This document shows positions 10,097-19,219 of a DNA stretch of 64,000 nucleotides, piece after piece; positions within the stretch are counted from its first letter, which is position 1; each line of letters opens with the position of its first letter. The stretch covers positions 496,001 through 560,000 of the forward strand of contig CBDFMS010000026.1 in the NCBI GenBank assembly GCA_965249735.1. Reading direction: 5' to 3'. Source of the stretch: JANQSS01 sp965249735 (GTDB taxonomy: Bacteria > Bacteroidota > Bacteroidia > Chitinophagales > Saprospiraceae). The position numbers and the translations under genes were made by a program. The notes beneath the pieces were generated by a model that was not told the origin of the DNA, ran no database searches, and was given only the letters and a program-made list of their open reading frames with translations.

Positions 10097-10140
10097 GAAG
10101 GGAGGGCCGACGGTAAGACGTAAGAGAAGGCCCTCCTTTC
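10097..10140 (-). terminator. Hairpin just downstream of ftsZ, likely end of the dcw operon
   Basis: GGAGGGCC (10101-10108) pairs with GGCCCTCC (10129-10136) and extends by four more pairs including one G-U, giving a 12-bp stem with a 20-base loop. It begins 17 bases after the ftsZ stop. No clean T run follows on the minus strand, so it may be a weak terminator or an mRNA 3'-end stabiliser. Confidence 0.55.
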
Positions 10141-10156
10141 ACTTTATATAATACAA

Positions 10157-11590
10157 TCAGTCAACATTATCGTGTAAATAGGAATTATCCTGTCTCAATG
10201 CCGGTTGGTCATCTCCTGAGATTGACCAGCGAGAAGAATTCGATTCCCCGGCAGAAGGAATATCTTCCAGTTTTATTTGCTTTCTTTTATATGCCGGTTC
10301 TTTTTCCAGTGTATGAATTGTTTCCTTTGTGAGCGTCCGAAGATTTTCAGATCGAAGTTGTCTTTCAGCTCTATTTTTTAAATAAGCCTCCTCTCGCTTT
10401 CTCCGCATTTCGTCATCATTCTTATTTGACGCGTTGTTGCTCACATAAGGTGTCTTATCGCGAACGACTTGATCCTCTTGCGCACGCTCAAATAAATCAA
10501 CAGTCTTGATTTCTGTTTCTTGAATAGACTCTATTGCACTTTCTTCAACCCGTATTTCATGTTCGCCCTCATCGAGTGTCACCATGATCTTTTTACTCTC
10601 TTGCGTGCGGGATACATCTCCGAATTGCCTTCCCTCAAATCCTGTCGCAATAACGGTCACACAAATCTTATCTTTTAATCCTTCTTCTGTACAATTTCCC
10701 CAAATTAAATCTGTACCAAATCCTGCTTCCTCCTGAACGTAATTTGTAATTTCAAATATTTCATCCATGGTTACTTCCCTGGTACCGGAAGTAATATTCA
10801 ATAAAATATGCCTTGCACCTCGAATATCATTTTCCTCAAGCAGTGGCGAATTTAATGCCTCTTCGACCGCTTGTTTCGCACGATCCTCTCCTTCGGCTGT
10901 CGCTGTTCCCATGATGGCTACGCCACTCTCTCGCATCACTGTATTCACATCTTCGAAATCCACGTTCACATAACCAGGTACCGTAATAATTTCTGCAATT
11001 CCTTTTGCAGCAGTAGTCAAAATATTATCTGCCTTTGAGAATGCTTCGGACAATACCAGGTTGCCATGTATTTCTCGTAGTTTATCATTTGACACGACAA
11101 TAAGTGCATCGACATTTTTCTTCATGTCTTCGATTCCTTCAGCTGCCCGTGCTTCTCGTTTTCTTCCTTCAAATGTGAAGGGAATCGTCACAATACCCAC
11201 GGTAAGAATACCCAGTTCCCGTGCAGTTTGTGCGATGATTGGTGCAGCTCCTGTTCCGGTACCTCCGCCCATACCTGCGGTAATAAATAGCATCTTTGTA
11301 CCACCGTCCAGAAAGTGCTTCACATCATCGATCGACTCGATACATGCCTGTTTACCAATAGATGGTTTGGATCCTGCACCACGACCTTCTGTCAGAAGTG
11401 GCCCCAATTGAATTTTAGTAGAAACCGGACTTGATTCCATACTTTGATTGTCAGTATTTCCGATGGCAAAATCAACTCCAACGATTCCCTGTCGGAACAT
11501 GTGAGAAACGGCATTGCTTCCTCCACCGCCAACTCCAATCACCTTAATGATTGATTTCTCTTCTTTTGGTATGTCAAATTCGAAAGGCAT
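10157..11590 (-). CDS. ftsZ: Cell division protein FtsZ
   Basis: 477 aa. This tubulin-like GTPase forms the Z-ring that organises septation. The glycine-rich GTP-binding loop GGGTGTG is at 108-114, with GVGGGGSNAV near the N-terminus and the T7-loop region around NVDFEDVNTVM. A variable charged linker (about 340-460) leads to a C-terminal peptide ending NSYLHDNVD, the form typical of Bacteroidota, which binds FtsA and other partners. It is the last gene of the dcw cluster. A 163-base gap separates it from ftsA, enough for its own promoter, though I see no good match to one. A hairpin follows the stop. Confidence 0.99.
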   Translation of the reverse strand: MPFEFDIPKEEKSIIKVIGVGGGGSNAVSHMFRQGIVGVDFAIGNTDNQSMESSPVSTKIQLGPLLTEGRGAGSKPSIGKQACIESIDDVKHFLDGGTKMLFITAGMGGGTGTGAAPIIAQTARELGILTVGIVTIPFTFEGRKREARAAEGIEDMKKNVDALIVVSNDKLREIHGNLVLSEAFSKADNILTTAAKGIAEIITVPGYVNVDFEDVNTVMRESGVAIMGTATAEGEDRAKQAVEEALNSPLLEENDIRGARHILLNITSGTREVTMDEIFEITNYVQEEAGFGTDLIWGNCTEEGLKDKICVTVIATGFEGRQFGDVSRTQESKKIMVTLDEGEHEIRVEESAIESIQETEIKTVDLFERAQEDQVVRDKTPYVSNNASNKNDDEMRRKREEAYLKNRAERQLRSENLRTLTKETIHTLEKEPAYKRKQIKLEDIPSAGESNSSRWSISGDDQPALRQDNSYLHDNVD

Positions 11591-11753
11591 AATGATTGAT
11601 TTAAGATATCAGATGAGAGATTAGAGATGCGAGACTCGCAAATTTTATCTTTCTTCCAAAAATTGATTAATTATTTTCTGATTTAATTTTATTTTTAAAA
11701 CTATATGTCATTTTTCGTAATTCTATAATGTCGATTACATCTTCTCTCTCCCT

Positions 11754-13109
11754 TCAAAATTCAGGGTCAGCCGTTGCTTCAAAAAATCCCCGTGTTTTCT
11801 GAAATATTTTATCGAACCAATGCGATCCATCACGTATAATCTCCTTATCAAAACTATACTGCCCTGCTTCTTTATTTCTTAATTGCGGAACTTCCATCTC
11901 AACAGTTTTGCGCTCACGCGGTGGGAGCGTTTTCTCAAGCTCATTAATTGCATGAATAAGCAATCCTACCGCTGTTGAAAATATAGGTGAACTTAATTGC
12001 TCATTATATCCATGCGCCAGATCTTCTGTTGGTAATCCGATTCGTGCTGCCATACCCGTGTGATACTGAGCCAATGAATGTACATCTTTTAATAGCGCCC
12101 CACCACCAGTCATCACGATACCTCCAATCAACTTGTTCTCATAACCGCTTCGATTAATTTCACAGCACACGTAGTCCAGAATTTCCTCGACCCGTGCCTG
12201 GATGATCCTTGACAAATTCTTTTCTGAAATTTCTTTCGAATCCCGTCCTCTGAATCCAGGAATTGTAATAATTCGATTATCAAATATCTCATCTGCAAGT
12301 GCCGATCCGAATTTTATTTTCAATTTCTCGGCCTGATCATTCATTACCGTACAACCTTCCTTGATATCTTTGGTAATAATATTTCCACCAAATGGAATAA
12401 CAGCTGTATGCCTGATAATTCCTTCATGTATAACCGTCAGATCGGTCGTACCTCCTCCGATGTCAACCAGTGCAATTCCCGCCTCCATTTCTTCCTCACT
12501 CAATACTGCTGAAGCCGATGCTATAGGTTCGAGTGTCATGTTGGAAACTTTTAATCCCGCTTTTTCGACACACCGGTGAATATTATTAAATGCAGCAATT
12601 TGTCCTGTAATAATATGGAAATTAGCTTCTAATCGATTACCTGACATACCGATGGGATCAATAATACCTTGCTCGTCATCGACCGTATATTCCTGAGGAA
12701 TAACATGCAATATTTTCACGCCGGGACCCAGCGATAGCTTGTACACATCCCCGAACAATTTGTTGATATCGGCTTGTGTAATTTCTGTCTCGGGATGATG
12801 TCGTATGAGATTACCCCGGTGTTGCATACTTTTAATATGTTGACCAGCGATGCCCACATGGACTTCATCAATTTGCATCCTGGCATTTCGTGCGGCTATT
12901 TCGATGGCATCCGAAATGGCTTTTACTGTCTTGTCGATATTCGACACCACTCCACGCAACACGCCAGTTGACTCAACTTTTCCGACGCCAAGAACTTCGA
13001 TTTTATCGTATTCATTTTTTAAACCCACAATAGCGCATATTTTGGTTGTTCCAATATCCAGTGCAACTACTGCATCTCCATGTTTATACGTCTTTTTATT
13101 CATAGCCAT
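11754..13109 (-). CDS. ftsA: Cell division protein FtsA
   Basis: 451 aa, actin-like ATPase that tethers FtsZ to the membrane. The phosphate-1 motif VVALDIGTTKICAIVG lies near residues 14-29, the phosphate-2 motif ALVDIGGGTTDLTV in the middle, and the adenosine motif GGIVMTGGGALL near 330. The SHS2 (1C) domain, which interacts with other divisome proteins, lies between the first two. The C-terminus (SHWFDKIFQKTRGFF) is an amphipathic stretch fitting the membrane-targeting helix of the family. It sits 27 bases after ftsQ and before ftsZ, the usual order. Confidence 0.98.
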   Translation of the reverse strand: MAMNKKTYKHGDAVVALDIGTTKICAIVGLKNEYDKIEVLGVGKVESTGVLRGVVSNIDKTVKAISDAIEIAARNARMQIDEVHVGIAGQHIKSMQHRGNLIRHHPETEITQADINKLFGDVYKLSLGPGVKILHVIPQEYTVDDEQGIIDPIGMSGNRLEANFHIITGQIAAFNNIHRCVEKAGLKVSNMTLEPIASASAVLSEEEMEAGIALVDIGGGTTDLTVIHEGIIRHTAVIPFGGNIITKDIKEGCTVMNDQAEKLKIKFGSALADEIFDNRIITIPGFRGRDSKEISEKNLSRIIQARVEEILDYVCCEINRSGYENKLIGGIVMTGGGALLKDVHSLAQYHTGMAARIGLPTEDLAHGYNEQLSSPIFSTAVGLLIHAINELEKTLPPRERKTVEMEVPQLRNKEAGQYSFDKEIIRDGSHWFDKIFQKTRGFFEATADPEF

Positions 13110-13136
13110 TGCTTTTAAAAGTCATGCATTAAATAC

Positions 13137-13922
13137 TTAGGTTTTATTATTATCACATATAATTTGTCCTTTAAATCGAACGTCAATATATGTGCACTGA
13201 TTCCAGTGTCCCTTCGCAAGTTTCTTTTTATAAAATAATCGTATTCTACTTAATTTATCCGTTAAATCCTTTGTTGTCCCTATCTTTATCTTCTCTTTTC
13301 CCAATAAAGGCAAGAACTGATATTCATTATTCGCCTGAACCTCTATTTGATCGACGAGTGGCCGAGCAAAATCATCTTTATTTATTGTCTGAATCAAATG
13401 CACGAGATCCTTTTTTCTTTTTTCCGTCAAATACGAGTCACTCCCTCCATTCAAATGGATGATAGGCAATCGTGCCGTATAGCGATCTGATAACGGCACC
13501 TTGACACCGTCTTCATCCAGATAATAACTGGTGGACCCATCCAGCACGCGCATCAAAGGGAAGCGCTCATCAATTAATATTTTCAGAATTCCATTTTTGT
13601 CGATGAAGACTTCCGCCGATTTGACGTACGCATTGGATCTGTACAATGCTTCAATACTATTGATGTCAATAAATTCTACCGGTACACTTACCAGGTCCGA
13701 ACCAAACTGCTTTGCTATTATCTCTTTCAAGTAAATTCTATCAATTAAGTGTTCAGATTTCCCACTTATCATTTGAATATTCAATCCCTTCACTACTGCA
13801 TGTTGCTTGAAAGTGACGGCTGTCAACGTCAGCACAGCTAGTCCAAGGAACAGAGTGCCTTGTGCCATCCGCCGTACGGTGGTCGAAAGTTTAATATTTT
13901 TTATTTTTTCAAGCATTTTCAT
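13137..13922 (-). CDS. ftsQ: Cell division protein FtsQ/DivIB
   Basis: 261 aa from the ATG at 13922; a TTG three codons upstream (13931) is less likely. It has a short cytoplasmic N-terminus, a single membrane helix (about 22-40, GTLFLGLAVLTLTAV), then a POTRA-like region and beta domain (LMRVLDGSTSYYLDEDGV and following), as in FtsQ. FtsQ joins the FtsB/FtsL complex and helps activate FtsWI. The sequence diverges strongly, as is usual for the family, so position between murG and ftsA supports the call. The gene that normally sits just before it, murC, is absent: murG ends only 29 bases upstream. Confidence 0.9.
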   Translation of the reverse strand: MKMLEKIKNIKLSTTVRRMAQGTLFLGLAVLTLTAVTFKQHAVVKGLNIQMISGKSEHLIDRIYLKEIIAKQFGSDLVSVPVEFIDINSIEALYRSNAYVKSAEVFIDKNGILKILIDERFPLMRVLDGSTSYYLDEDGVKVPLSDRYTARLPIIHLNGGSDSYLTEKRKKDLVHLIQTINKDDFARPLVDQIEVQANNEYQFLPLLGKEKIKIGTTKDLTDKLSRIRLFYKKKLAKGHWNQCTYIDVRFKGQIICDNNKT

Positions 13923-13951
13923 ATACCGCAATTCCTGGTAACAATTCCCTA

Positions 13952-15046
13952 TTATTTTTTAACTAGCATTTCAATTTCATCAACAATTAATCTGGTGGCA
14001 TCAGGCATGGCCATTTCGGACACATTTTTACTGTATTGTAGTTTTCTGTCAACATCATCCAAAAGAATCATGGCTTCTTTCAATAATTTTTGCCGCGCTT
14101 CATCATCTCGAACTAATAAAGCTGCACATTGGCTTTCCAATGCTTGCGCATTTTTTGTTTGGTGATCTTCCGCCACGTTTGGCGAAGGAACAAGAATTGC
14201 CGGCTTTCCGACGATTCGCAATTCTGAGATAGTCATGGCTCCTGCCCGTGCGATAATAATATCCGCAAGGGCATATGCCAGATCCATCCGTTCAACAAAT
14301 TCCAGGACTCGTACATTTGGCAAATGGGCGACATCATGTTTTATTACTTCATCGTAATACAGCCGCCCTGTTTGCCAAATAAATAACACGTCTGGTCTGG
14401 ATTTTATTAGTTCATCATTTTCTATCACCGCCTCGTTCAAGGTTTTTGCTCCAAGACTACCTCCAACCATCAACAATGTTTTCTGGTTATGACCCCACTC
14501 GAAAAAGCCTTCGGCTTCTTGTCTTTTTTCATTGATTAATTGAAGTCCGCCTCGTATCGGATTTCCTGTGCGAATTATTTTATTCGCAGGAAAATACCGT
14601 TCCATGTTTTCGTAAGCCACACATATTTTATCAACATGTTTGGCCAGTAACCTATTTGTTATTCCGGCGTAGGAGTTTTGTTCCTGGACCAATGTCGGAA
14701 TGCCAAAAAGAGCTGCCATCCGCAACGTCGGTCCGCTTGCATATCCTCCGACACCGATTACAACATCGGGACGAAAAGAAAATAAGATTCGACCTGCCTT
14801 GATCAAACTAAATATCAGTTTGATCGGTACCACCAGATTTTTCAAAGATCTTTTTCTTTGGATTCCACTGATCCAAAGTCCTTTTATTTTGTATCCTGCT
14901 TTAGGTACTCGTTGCATTTCCATGCGATCCTTTGCACCAACAAACAGAATATCAACCTGCTCTATTCTTTTTTTTAATTCATCCGCTATCGTTATAGCCG
15001 GATATATGTGTCCTCCTGTCCCCCCTCCACTAATGATTATTTTCAT
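13952..15046 (-). CDS. murG: UDP-GlcNAc:undecaprenyl-PP-MurNAc-pentapeptide GlcNAc transferase
   Basis: 364 aa GT28 enzyme making lipid II from lipid I at the inner face of the membrane. The N-terminal glycine loop GGGTGGHIYPA is at about 7-17, a second loop VIGVGGYASGP lies near 100, and the donor-binding region contains LMVGGSLGAKTLNEA and RAGAMTISEL, which are family signatures. Length matches the family. The start overlaps the end of ftsW by 17 bases, indicating translational coupling. In many Bacteroidota murC follows; here ftsQ follows directly. Confidence 0.98.
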   Translation of the reverse strand: MKIIISGGGTGGHIYPAITIADELKKRIEQVDILFVGAKDRMEMQRVPKAGYKIKGLWISGIQRKRSLKNLVVPIKLIFSLIKAGRILFSFRPDVVIGVGGYASGPTLRMAALFGIPTLVQEQNSYAGITNRLLAKHVDKICVAYENMERYFPANKIIRTGNPIRGGLQLINEKRQEAEGFFEWGHNQKTLLMVGGSLGAKTLNEAVIENDELIKSRPDVLFIWQTGRLYYDEVIKHDVAHLPNVRVLEFVERMDLAYALADIIIARAGAMTISELRIVGKPAILVPSPNVAEDHQTKNAQALESQCAALLVRDDEARQKLLKEAMILLDDVDRKLQYSKNVSEMAMPDATRLIVDEIEMLVKK

Positions 15047-16217
15047 ATTTATTTTGCGTTGCCATTTTATCTTCTTTCAGCGCGTAATTGTCGAGGAATC
15101 TACTTACGCTTAATATCATTCCGAATGCTATGCAGGTAAACAACAATGATGTTCCACCCATACTAATCATCGGTAATGTCAATCCTGTGACAGGAACCAA
15201 ATCAACTGAGACTGCAATATTTAAATACGCCTGGATGACAATATTAAATGCCAAACCAATTGCCAACATCGCCCCAAATGCCTTCGGGAATCGCGTGACT
15301 AAAGCCGTGCATCTGAACAATAAAAATGTGTACAAGCCAATCACCACAAGTGCTCCCAACAATCCATATTCTTCACAAATAATCGCGTATATAAAATCGG
15401 AATATGGTGAGGGTAAAAAATTCCTTTGAATACTATTCCCCGGTCCTAATCCTGTCCACTGTCCATTTGCAATGGCAATCTTGGCCTGTTGAACCTGATA
15501 AACGGTGTCATCGCCGGTAAAAAATGACATGATGCGCGATATCCACGTGTCGGAGCGGATAAAATCCGGGAATACTGTACCCAGGATCATGAGTAATGTC
15601 AGGATGACAAGTCCAAAAGCAACTAGCAGCAAGATAAATTTCAAATTGACACGTCCGACAAACATCATAAGAGCACAAGTGAGAAAAAGCATAAGTGCTG
15701 TTGATAAATCTGCCGGGGCAATCAATCCACACACAAGTATGACCGGTAAAATGATCGGGACAAATGCCTGATTAAAATTCTTGATCACATCTTGTTTGCT
15801 CGAAATCATTCTGGCCACATATGTAATCAAAGCCAGTTTGGCAAAATCTGATGTTTGGAATGTTTGTCTTACAAATGGTATTTCAATCCATCTCCTCGCA
15901 CTATTAAATTCTACACCAAATAAGACCGTATATAATAACAGTGGCAATGCCAATACCAACAAAATTGGTGCCCATTTACTGAATTTAGTATACGTCGTAT
16001 GGGCGCAAAAATAGGTCAGAAAACCGCCAATGATTAAAAAAACAAATTGCTTCAATAAAAAGAATTCTGTATTTCCGCCTCTCGACAGATAAGCCAATGT
16101 TCCGGTTGAGCTGTAGACTGCAAGTAATGAAAAAACTGCCAGCAATAACCATACGAACCATAGCCCGCGGTCTCCCTGCAAGTTCTTATACAATTTTATT
16201 CCAAGCGTTTTAGACAT
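15030..16217 (-). CDS. ftsW: Lipid II polymerase FtsW (SEDS family)
   Basis: 395 aa with about ten hydrophobic membrane segments. SEDS signatures are visible: RRWIEIPFVRQTFQTSDFAKLALI in the first half (the conserved RW..., FQ.S..AK block), a loop with GNGQ-like WTGLGPGNSIQRNFLPSPYSDFI, then GLTLPMISMGGTSLL near the C-terminus. FtsW polymerises glycan strands at the septum together with FtsI. The start codon overlaps the mraY stop by one base (TAATG), and the end overlaps murG. murD, often found between mraY and ftsW, is therefore cleanly absent here. Confidence 0.97.
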   Translation of the reverse strand: MSKTLGIKLYKNLQGDRGLWFVWLLLAVFSLLAVYSSTGTLAYLSRGGNTEFFLLKQFVFLIIGGFLTYFCAHTTYTKFSKWAPILLVLALPLLLYTVLFGVEFNSARRWIEIPFVRQTFQTSDFAKLALITYVARMISSKQDVIKNFNQAFVPIILPVILVCGLIAPADLSTALMLFLTCALMMFVGRVNLKFILLLVAFGLVILTLLMILGTVFPDFIRSDTWISRIMSFFTGDDTVYQVQQAKIAIANGQWTGLGPGNSIQRNFLPSPYSDFIYAIICEEYGLLGALVVIGLYTFLLFRCTALVTRFPKAFGAMLAIGLAFNIVIQAYLNIAVSVDLVPVTGLTLPMISMGGTSLLFTCIAFGMILSVSRFLDNYALKEDKMATQNKYENNH

Positions 16218-17470
16218 TATCTAATTTTCAATGTAATCACAGTCATAACAGCTAACAAAACACCTACGATCCAAAATCTGGTAACAATCTTCGATTCATG
16301 CATTCCAATTTTTTGATAATGATGATGAAGGGGAGACATCTTAAATATGCGTCTTCCCTCGCCATATTTTCGTTTGGTATATTTAAACCAGGTTACCTGG
16401 AGCACGACACTTAGATTTTCAACCAGAAATATTCCACATAATATCGGGATGAGTAATTCTTTTCTCAGTAAAATCGCCATCACTGCAATTGCACCACCTA
16501 AAGCCAGTGAACCCGTGTCACCCATAAATACTTTAGCCGGATAAGAATTGTACCAAAGGAATCCTATACAGGTTCCAATGAAACAGGCGGAAAAAATCAC
16601 GATTTCTTCAGAATAAGGGATATAAACAATATCCAAATATTCAGAGAACAATGCATGACCCGAAACATAGGCGAAAATCCCTAAGGTAGCTCCGATAATT
16701 GCGGATACTCCCGAAGCCAATCCATCTAAACCATCAGTTAAATTCGCCGCATTTGAAACGGCAGTAACAATGAAAATGACTAAAGGAATAAACAAAATGG
16801 CGACCCATCCTGATGCATTATTACCCAAGAACCAAAGCAAGTCGTCATAACTCAATATGTTGCCTTTAACAAAAGGAATATTCGTCACTGAAGTCTTTAC
16901 GTGTGCGTATGTACGTTGCACGCCCTGCGCATCACGTTGTACGACTTCTTTAATGATCTGAAGACCTTCGGTTTGTGCTTCTGCTAAATCGACCCGTACA
17001 ATAATATCATGGTGATACAACATGGTGACCGCAATGACCAAACCCAAGACAACCTGTCCCATTATTTTGAATTTCCCTTTGAGTCCGGCTTTGTCTTTTT
17101 TAAAGACTTTGATGTAGTCATCGACAAATCCGATACCAGCCATCCATAGTGTCGTAAAAAGCAATAATTGAACATAAATATTGTCCAATCGTGCTAATAA
17201 TAAGCATGGGATTACAATTCCCATTATTATTATTACGCCGCCCATGGTTGGTGTTTTCGCTTTCGCTTCCTGTCCATCCAAACCCAATGATCGTTGAGCC
17301 TCGTTAATCTGTAAACTTTTCAAATAACTTATGATGCGATTTCCAAATAGCATCGAAATAATCAGAGACAGAATTATTGCTAGTCCAGCCCTGAACGTTA
17401 TATATTTAAACAAGCCTGCACCTGGCAGATCTGTGTTTGTATCTAAAAATTCAAATAAATAATACAGCAT
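16217..17470 (-). CDS. mraY: Phospho-MurNAc-pentapeptide transferase MraY
   Basis: 417 aa polytopic membrane enzyme that moves phospho-MurNAc-pentapeptide to undecaprenyl phosphate, forming lipid I. Catalytic aspartates are in GFVDDYIKV (about 116) and NLTDGLDGLA, and the family block SPLHHHYQ is near the C-terminus. It is longer than the E. coli protein (360 aa), with a roughly 60-residue insertion around 160-220 (VDLAEAQTEGLQIIKEVVQ and following), a feature of Bacteroidota MraY. The start lies 167 bases after the murE stop. Its TAA shares a base with the ftsW ATG. Confidence 0.98.
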   Translation of the reverse strand: MLYYLFEFLDTNTDLPGAGLFKYITFRAGLAIILSLIISMLFGNRIISYLKSLQINEAQRSLGLDGQEAKAKTPTMGGVIIIMGIVIPCLLLARLDNIYVQLLLFTTLWMAGIGFVDDYIKVFKKDKAGLKGKFKIMGQVVLGLVIAVTMLYHHDIIVRVDLAEAQTEGLQIIKEVVQRDAQGVQRTYAHVKTSVTNIPFVKGNILSYDDLLWFLGNNASGWVAILFIPLVIFIVTAVSNAANLTDGLDGLASGVSAIIGATLGIFAYVSGHALFSEYLDIVYIPYSEEIVIFSACFIGTCIGFLWYNSYPAKVFMGDTGSLALGGAIAVMAILLRKELLIPILCGIFLVENLSVVLQVTWFKYTKRKYGEGRRIFKMSPLHHHYQKIGMHESKIVTRFWIVGVLLAVMTVITLKIR

Positions 17471-17637
17471 ACTTTTTCTTCAAAAACTAATAACAGAATG
17501 CAGCGAGTATGACCAATCAGAACCAACCAATTTTCTTCAAAGCCTCCTCGCCGCATCTGCTAAACCAACCTGAAATAGAATAAAAAAACCTACTTCTTTC
17601 AAAGCGCTACCAGTTATATGAGGGTTACCGCATAAAA

Positions 17638-19086
17638 CTATAAGTATTGCTGTAGCACTTGTTTATCATCAAATGGGAACTTTTTCCCGTTTATATCTTG
17701 ATATTTTTCATGACCTTTGCCTGCGACTACAATTATGTCTCCTCTCTTTGCCAATTGACAAGCCAATTTTATCGCCTCTTCACGATTTGTAATCGTAAAT
17801 GTATTTTTTCGATAAACCTCATCCACTCCTTTATACATATCCTGAATTATTTCCTCCGGTATTTCTGTTCTTGGATTATCCGAGGTCAGTATTGTTAGGT
17901 CACTTTTTTGTGTTGCAACTTGAGCCATAATTGGCCTTTTTCCCTTATCCCGATCACCACCGCAACCAACTACCGTAATTAGGTTGTTTCGATTTCCCCG
18001 CATTTCATTGATATTATCCAGGAGATTTTCTAATGCGTCCGGTGTGTGCGCATAATCGACAATACCCGTCACTCCTTCCGTACTCCTATATCGATCAAAT
18101 CTCCCTTTGGCACCCGTGAGTAAACTCCATTTTTCGAGAATCTCATCTTGTCTAAAGCCCAAGGCTTTTGCAATTCCGTATACGGCTAATAAATTCTGAG
18201 CATTATATGCTCCAGCCATTCGAAATACAATTTCATGGCCATCCAACTTCAATGTGAGTCCATTTATGGAATTTTCAATAATTCGTCCATGGATATCTCC
18301 AAAAGAACGCAGACCATATGTAATCACATTAGCCACACAATTCTGCACCATATAGGACGCATGTTTGTCGTCTTTGCAGATAATGGCACTGGATGATTTT
18401 TTTAATTGATCAAACAGTATTTTCTTTGCATTTAAATACGATTTAAAATCTCCATGGTAATCTAAGTGATCACGTGTAGCGTTCGTAAATAAGGCGACAT
18501 CAAAATCAATTCCATAAACGCGATCCTGATGTAATGCGTGAGAACTCACTTCCATGAACACATATTCACAGCCGGCATTTCTCATTTCATTTAACCGGGA
18601 ATAAAGCTGAATAATATCAGGCGTTGTATGCGTTGCTTTTACCATTTCATCACCGATTCGAACGTCTACCGTACTAAAAAGACCGGCTTCTTTTCCCAAC
18701 AGTTTAATCAGTTGCCAACCTAACGTGGCCACCGTTGTTTTTCCGTTGGTCCCTGTGATTCCAATCATTTTCATGTCATCAGCAGGATGTCCAAAGAAAG
18801 CCTTAGTCACCAAAGCCATGGCTTTAGCAGAAGATGTTACTTGTATATAGGTCACTTCTTCTATCAGCTTCTCAGGAAATTCTTCCAATAGAATTGCGCG
18901 TGCACCGGCTCGTATGGCTTGCTCAATAAATACATGGCCATCTACAAGGCTTCCGGGAATTGCAGCAAACAAATAATCTGAATTTACTTTTCTCGAATCA
19001 ATTGCCATTCCCGTTATGGAAATGTCGGTCGATCCAACTTCTTTTAGAACTTCAATATCATTCAGAATTTCGCTCAACAAAGTCAT
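17638..19086 (-). CDS. murE: UDP-MurNAc-tripeptide synthetase MurE (meso-DAP type)
   Basis: 482 aa Mur ligase that adds the third residue to the peptidoglycan stem peptide. The ATP loop GTNGKTT is at 112-118; the central and C-terminal ligase domains contain YAHTPDALE and GCGGDRDKGKRP. The motif DNPR (about 401-404) is the marker for meso-diaminopimelate rather than lysine, so the wall is probably DAP type. It lies between ftsI (133-base gap) and mraY (167-base gap), wider spacings than elsewhere in the cluster, so internal promoters are possible though none is convincing. Confidence 0.98.
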   Translation of the reverse strand: MTLLSEILNDIEVLKEVGSTDISITGMAIDSRKVNSDYLFAAIPGSLVDGHVFIEQAIRAGARAILLEEFPEKLIEEVTYIQVTSSAKAMALVTKAFFGHPADDMKMIGITGTNGKTTVATLGWQLIKLLGKEAGLFSTVDVRIGDEMVKATHTTPDIIQLYSRLNEMRNAGCEYVFMEVSSHALHQDRVYGIDFDVALFTNATRDHLDYHGDFKSYLNAKKILFDQLKKSSSAIICKDDKHASYMVQNCVANVITYGLRSFGDIHGRIIENSINGLTLKLDGHEIVFRMAGAYNAQNLLAVYGIAKALGFRQDEILEKWSLLTGAKGRFDRYRSTEGVTGIVDYAHTPDALENLLDNINEMRGNRNNLITVVGCGGDRDKGKRPIMAQVATQKSDLTILTSDNPRTEIPEEIIQDMYKGVDEVYRKNTFTITNREEAIKLACQLAKRGDIIVVAGKGHEKYQDINGKKFPFDDKQVLQQYL

Positions 19087-19219
19087 AAAATGTCAAAGAA
19101 CTTTTATTAAAATATATAAGCAATTGATTAATAAATTATCCTTTTGCTTATTGTCTCAACACGACAAAACGCGTCTCGACTATCGAAGACAACAAAAACT
19201 ATTGTGTCTTTTATTACTG

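Noticed and set aside
11061..11411. Plus-strand ORF opposite ftsZ
   Set aside because: It is a composition shadow of the ftsZ gene with no motif; the same applies to other ORFs opposite confirmed genes.
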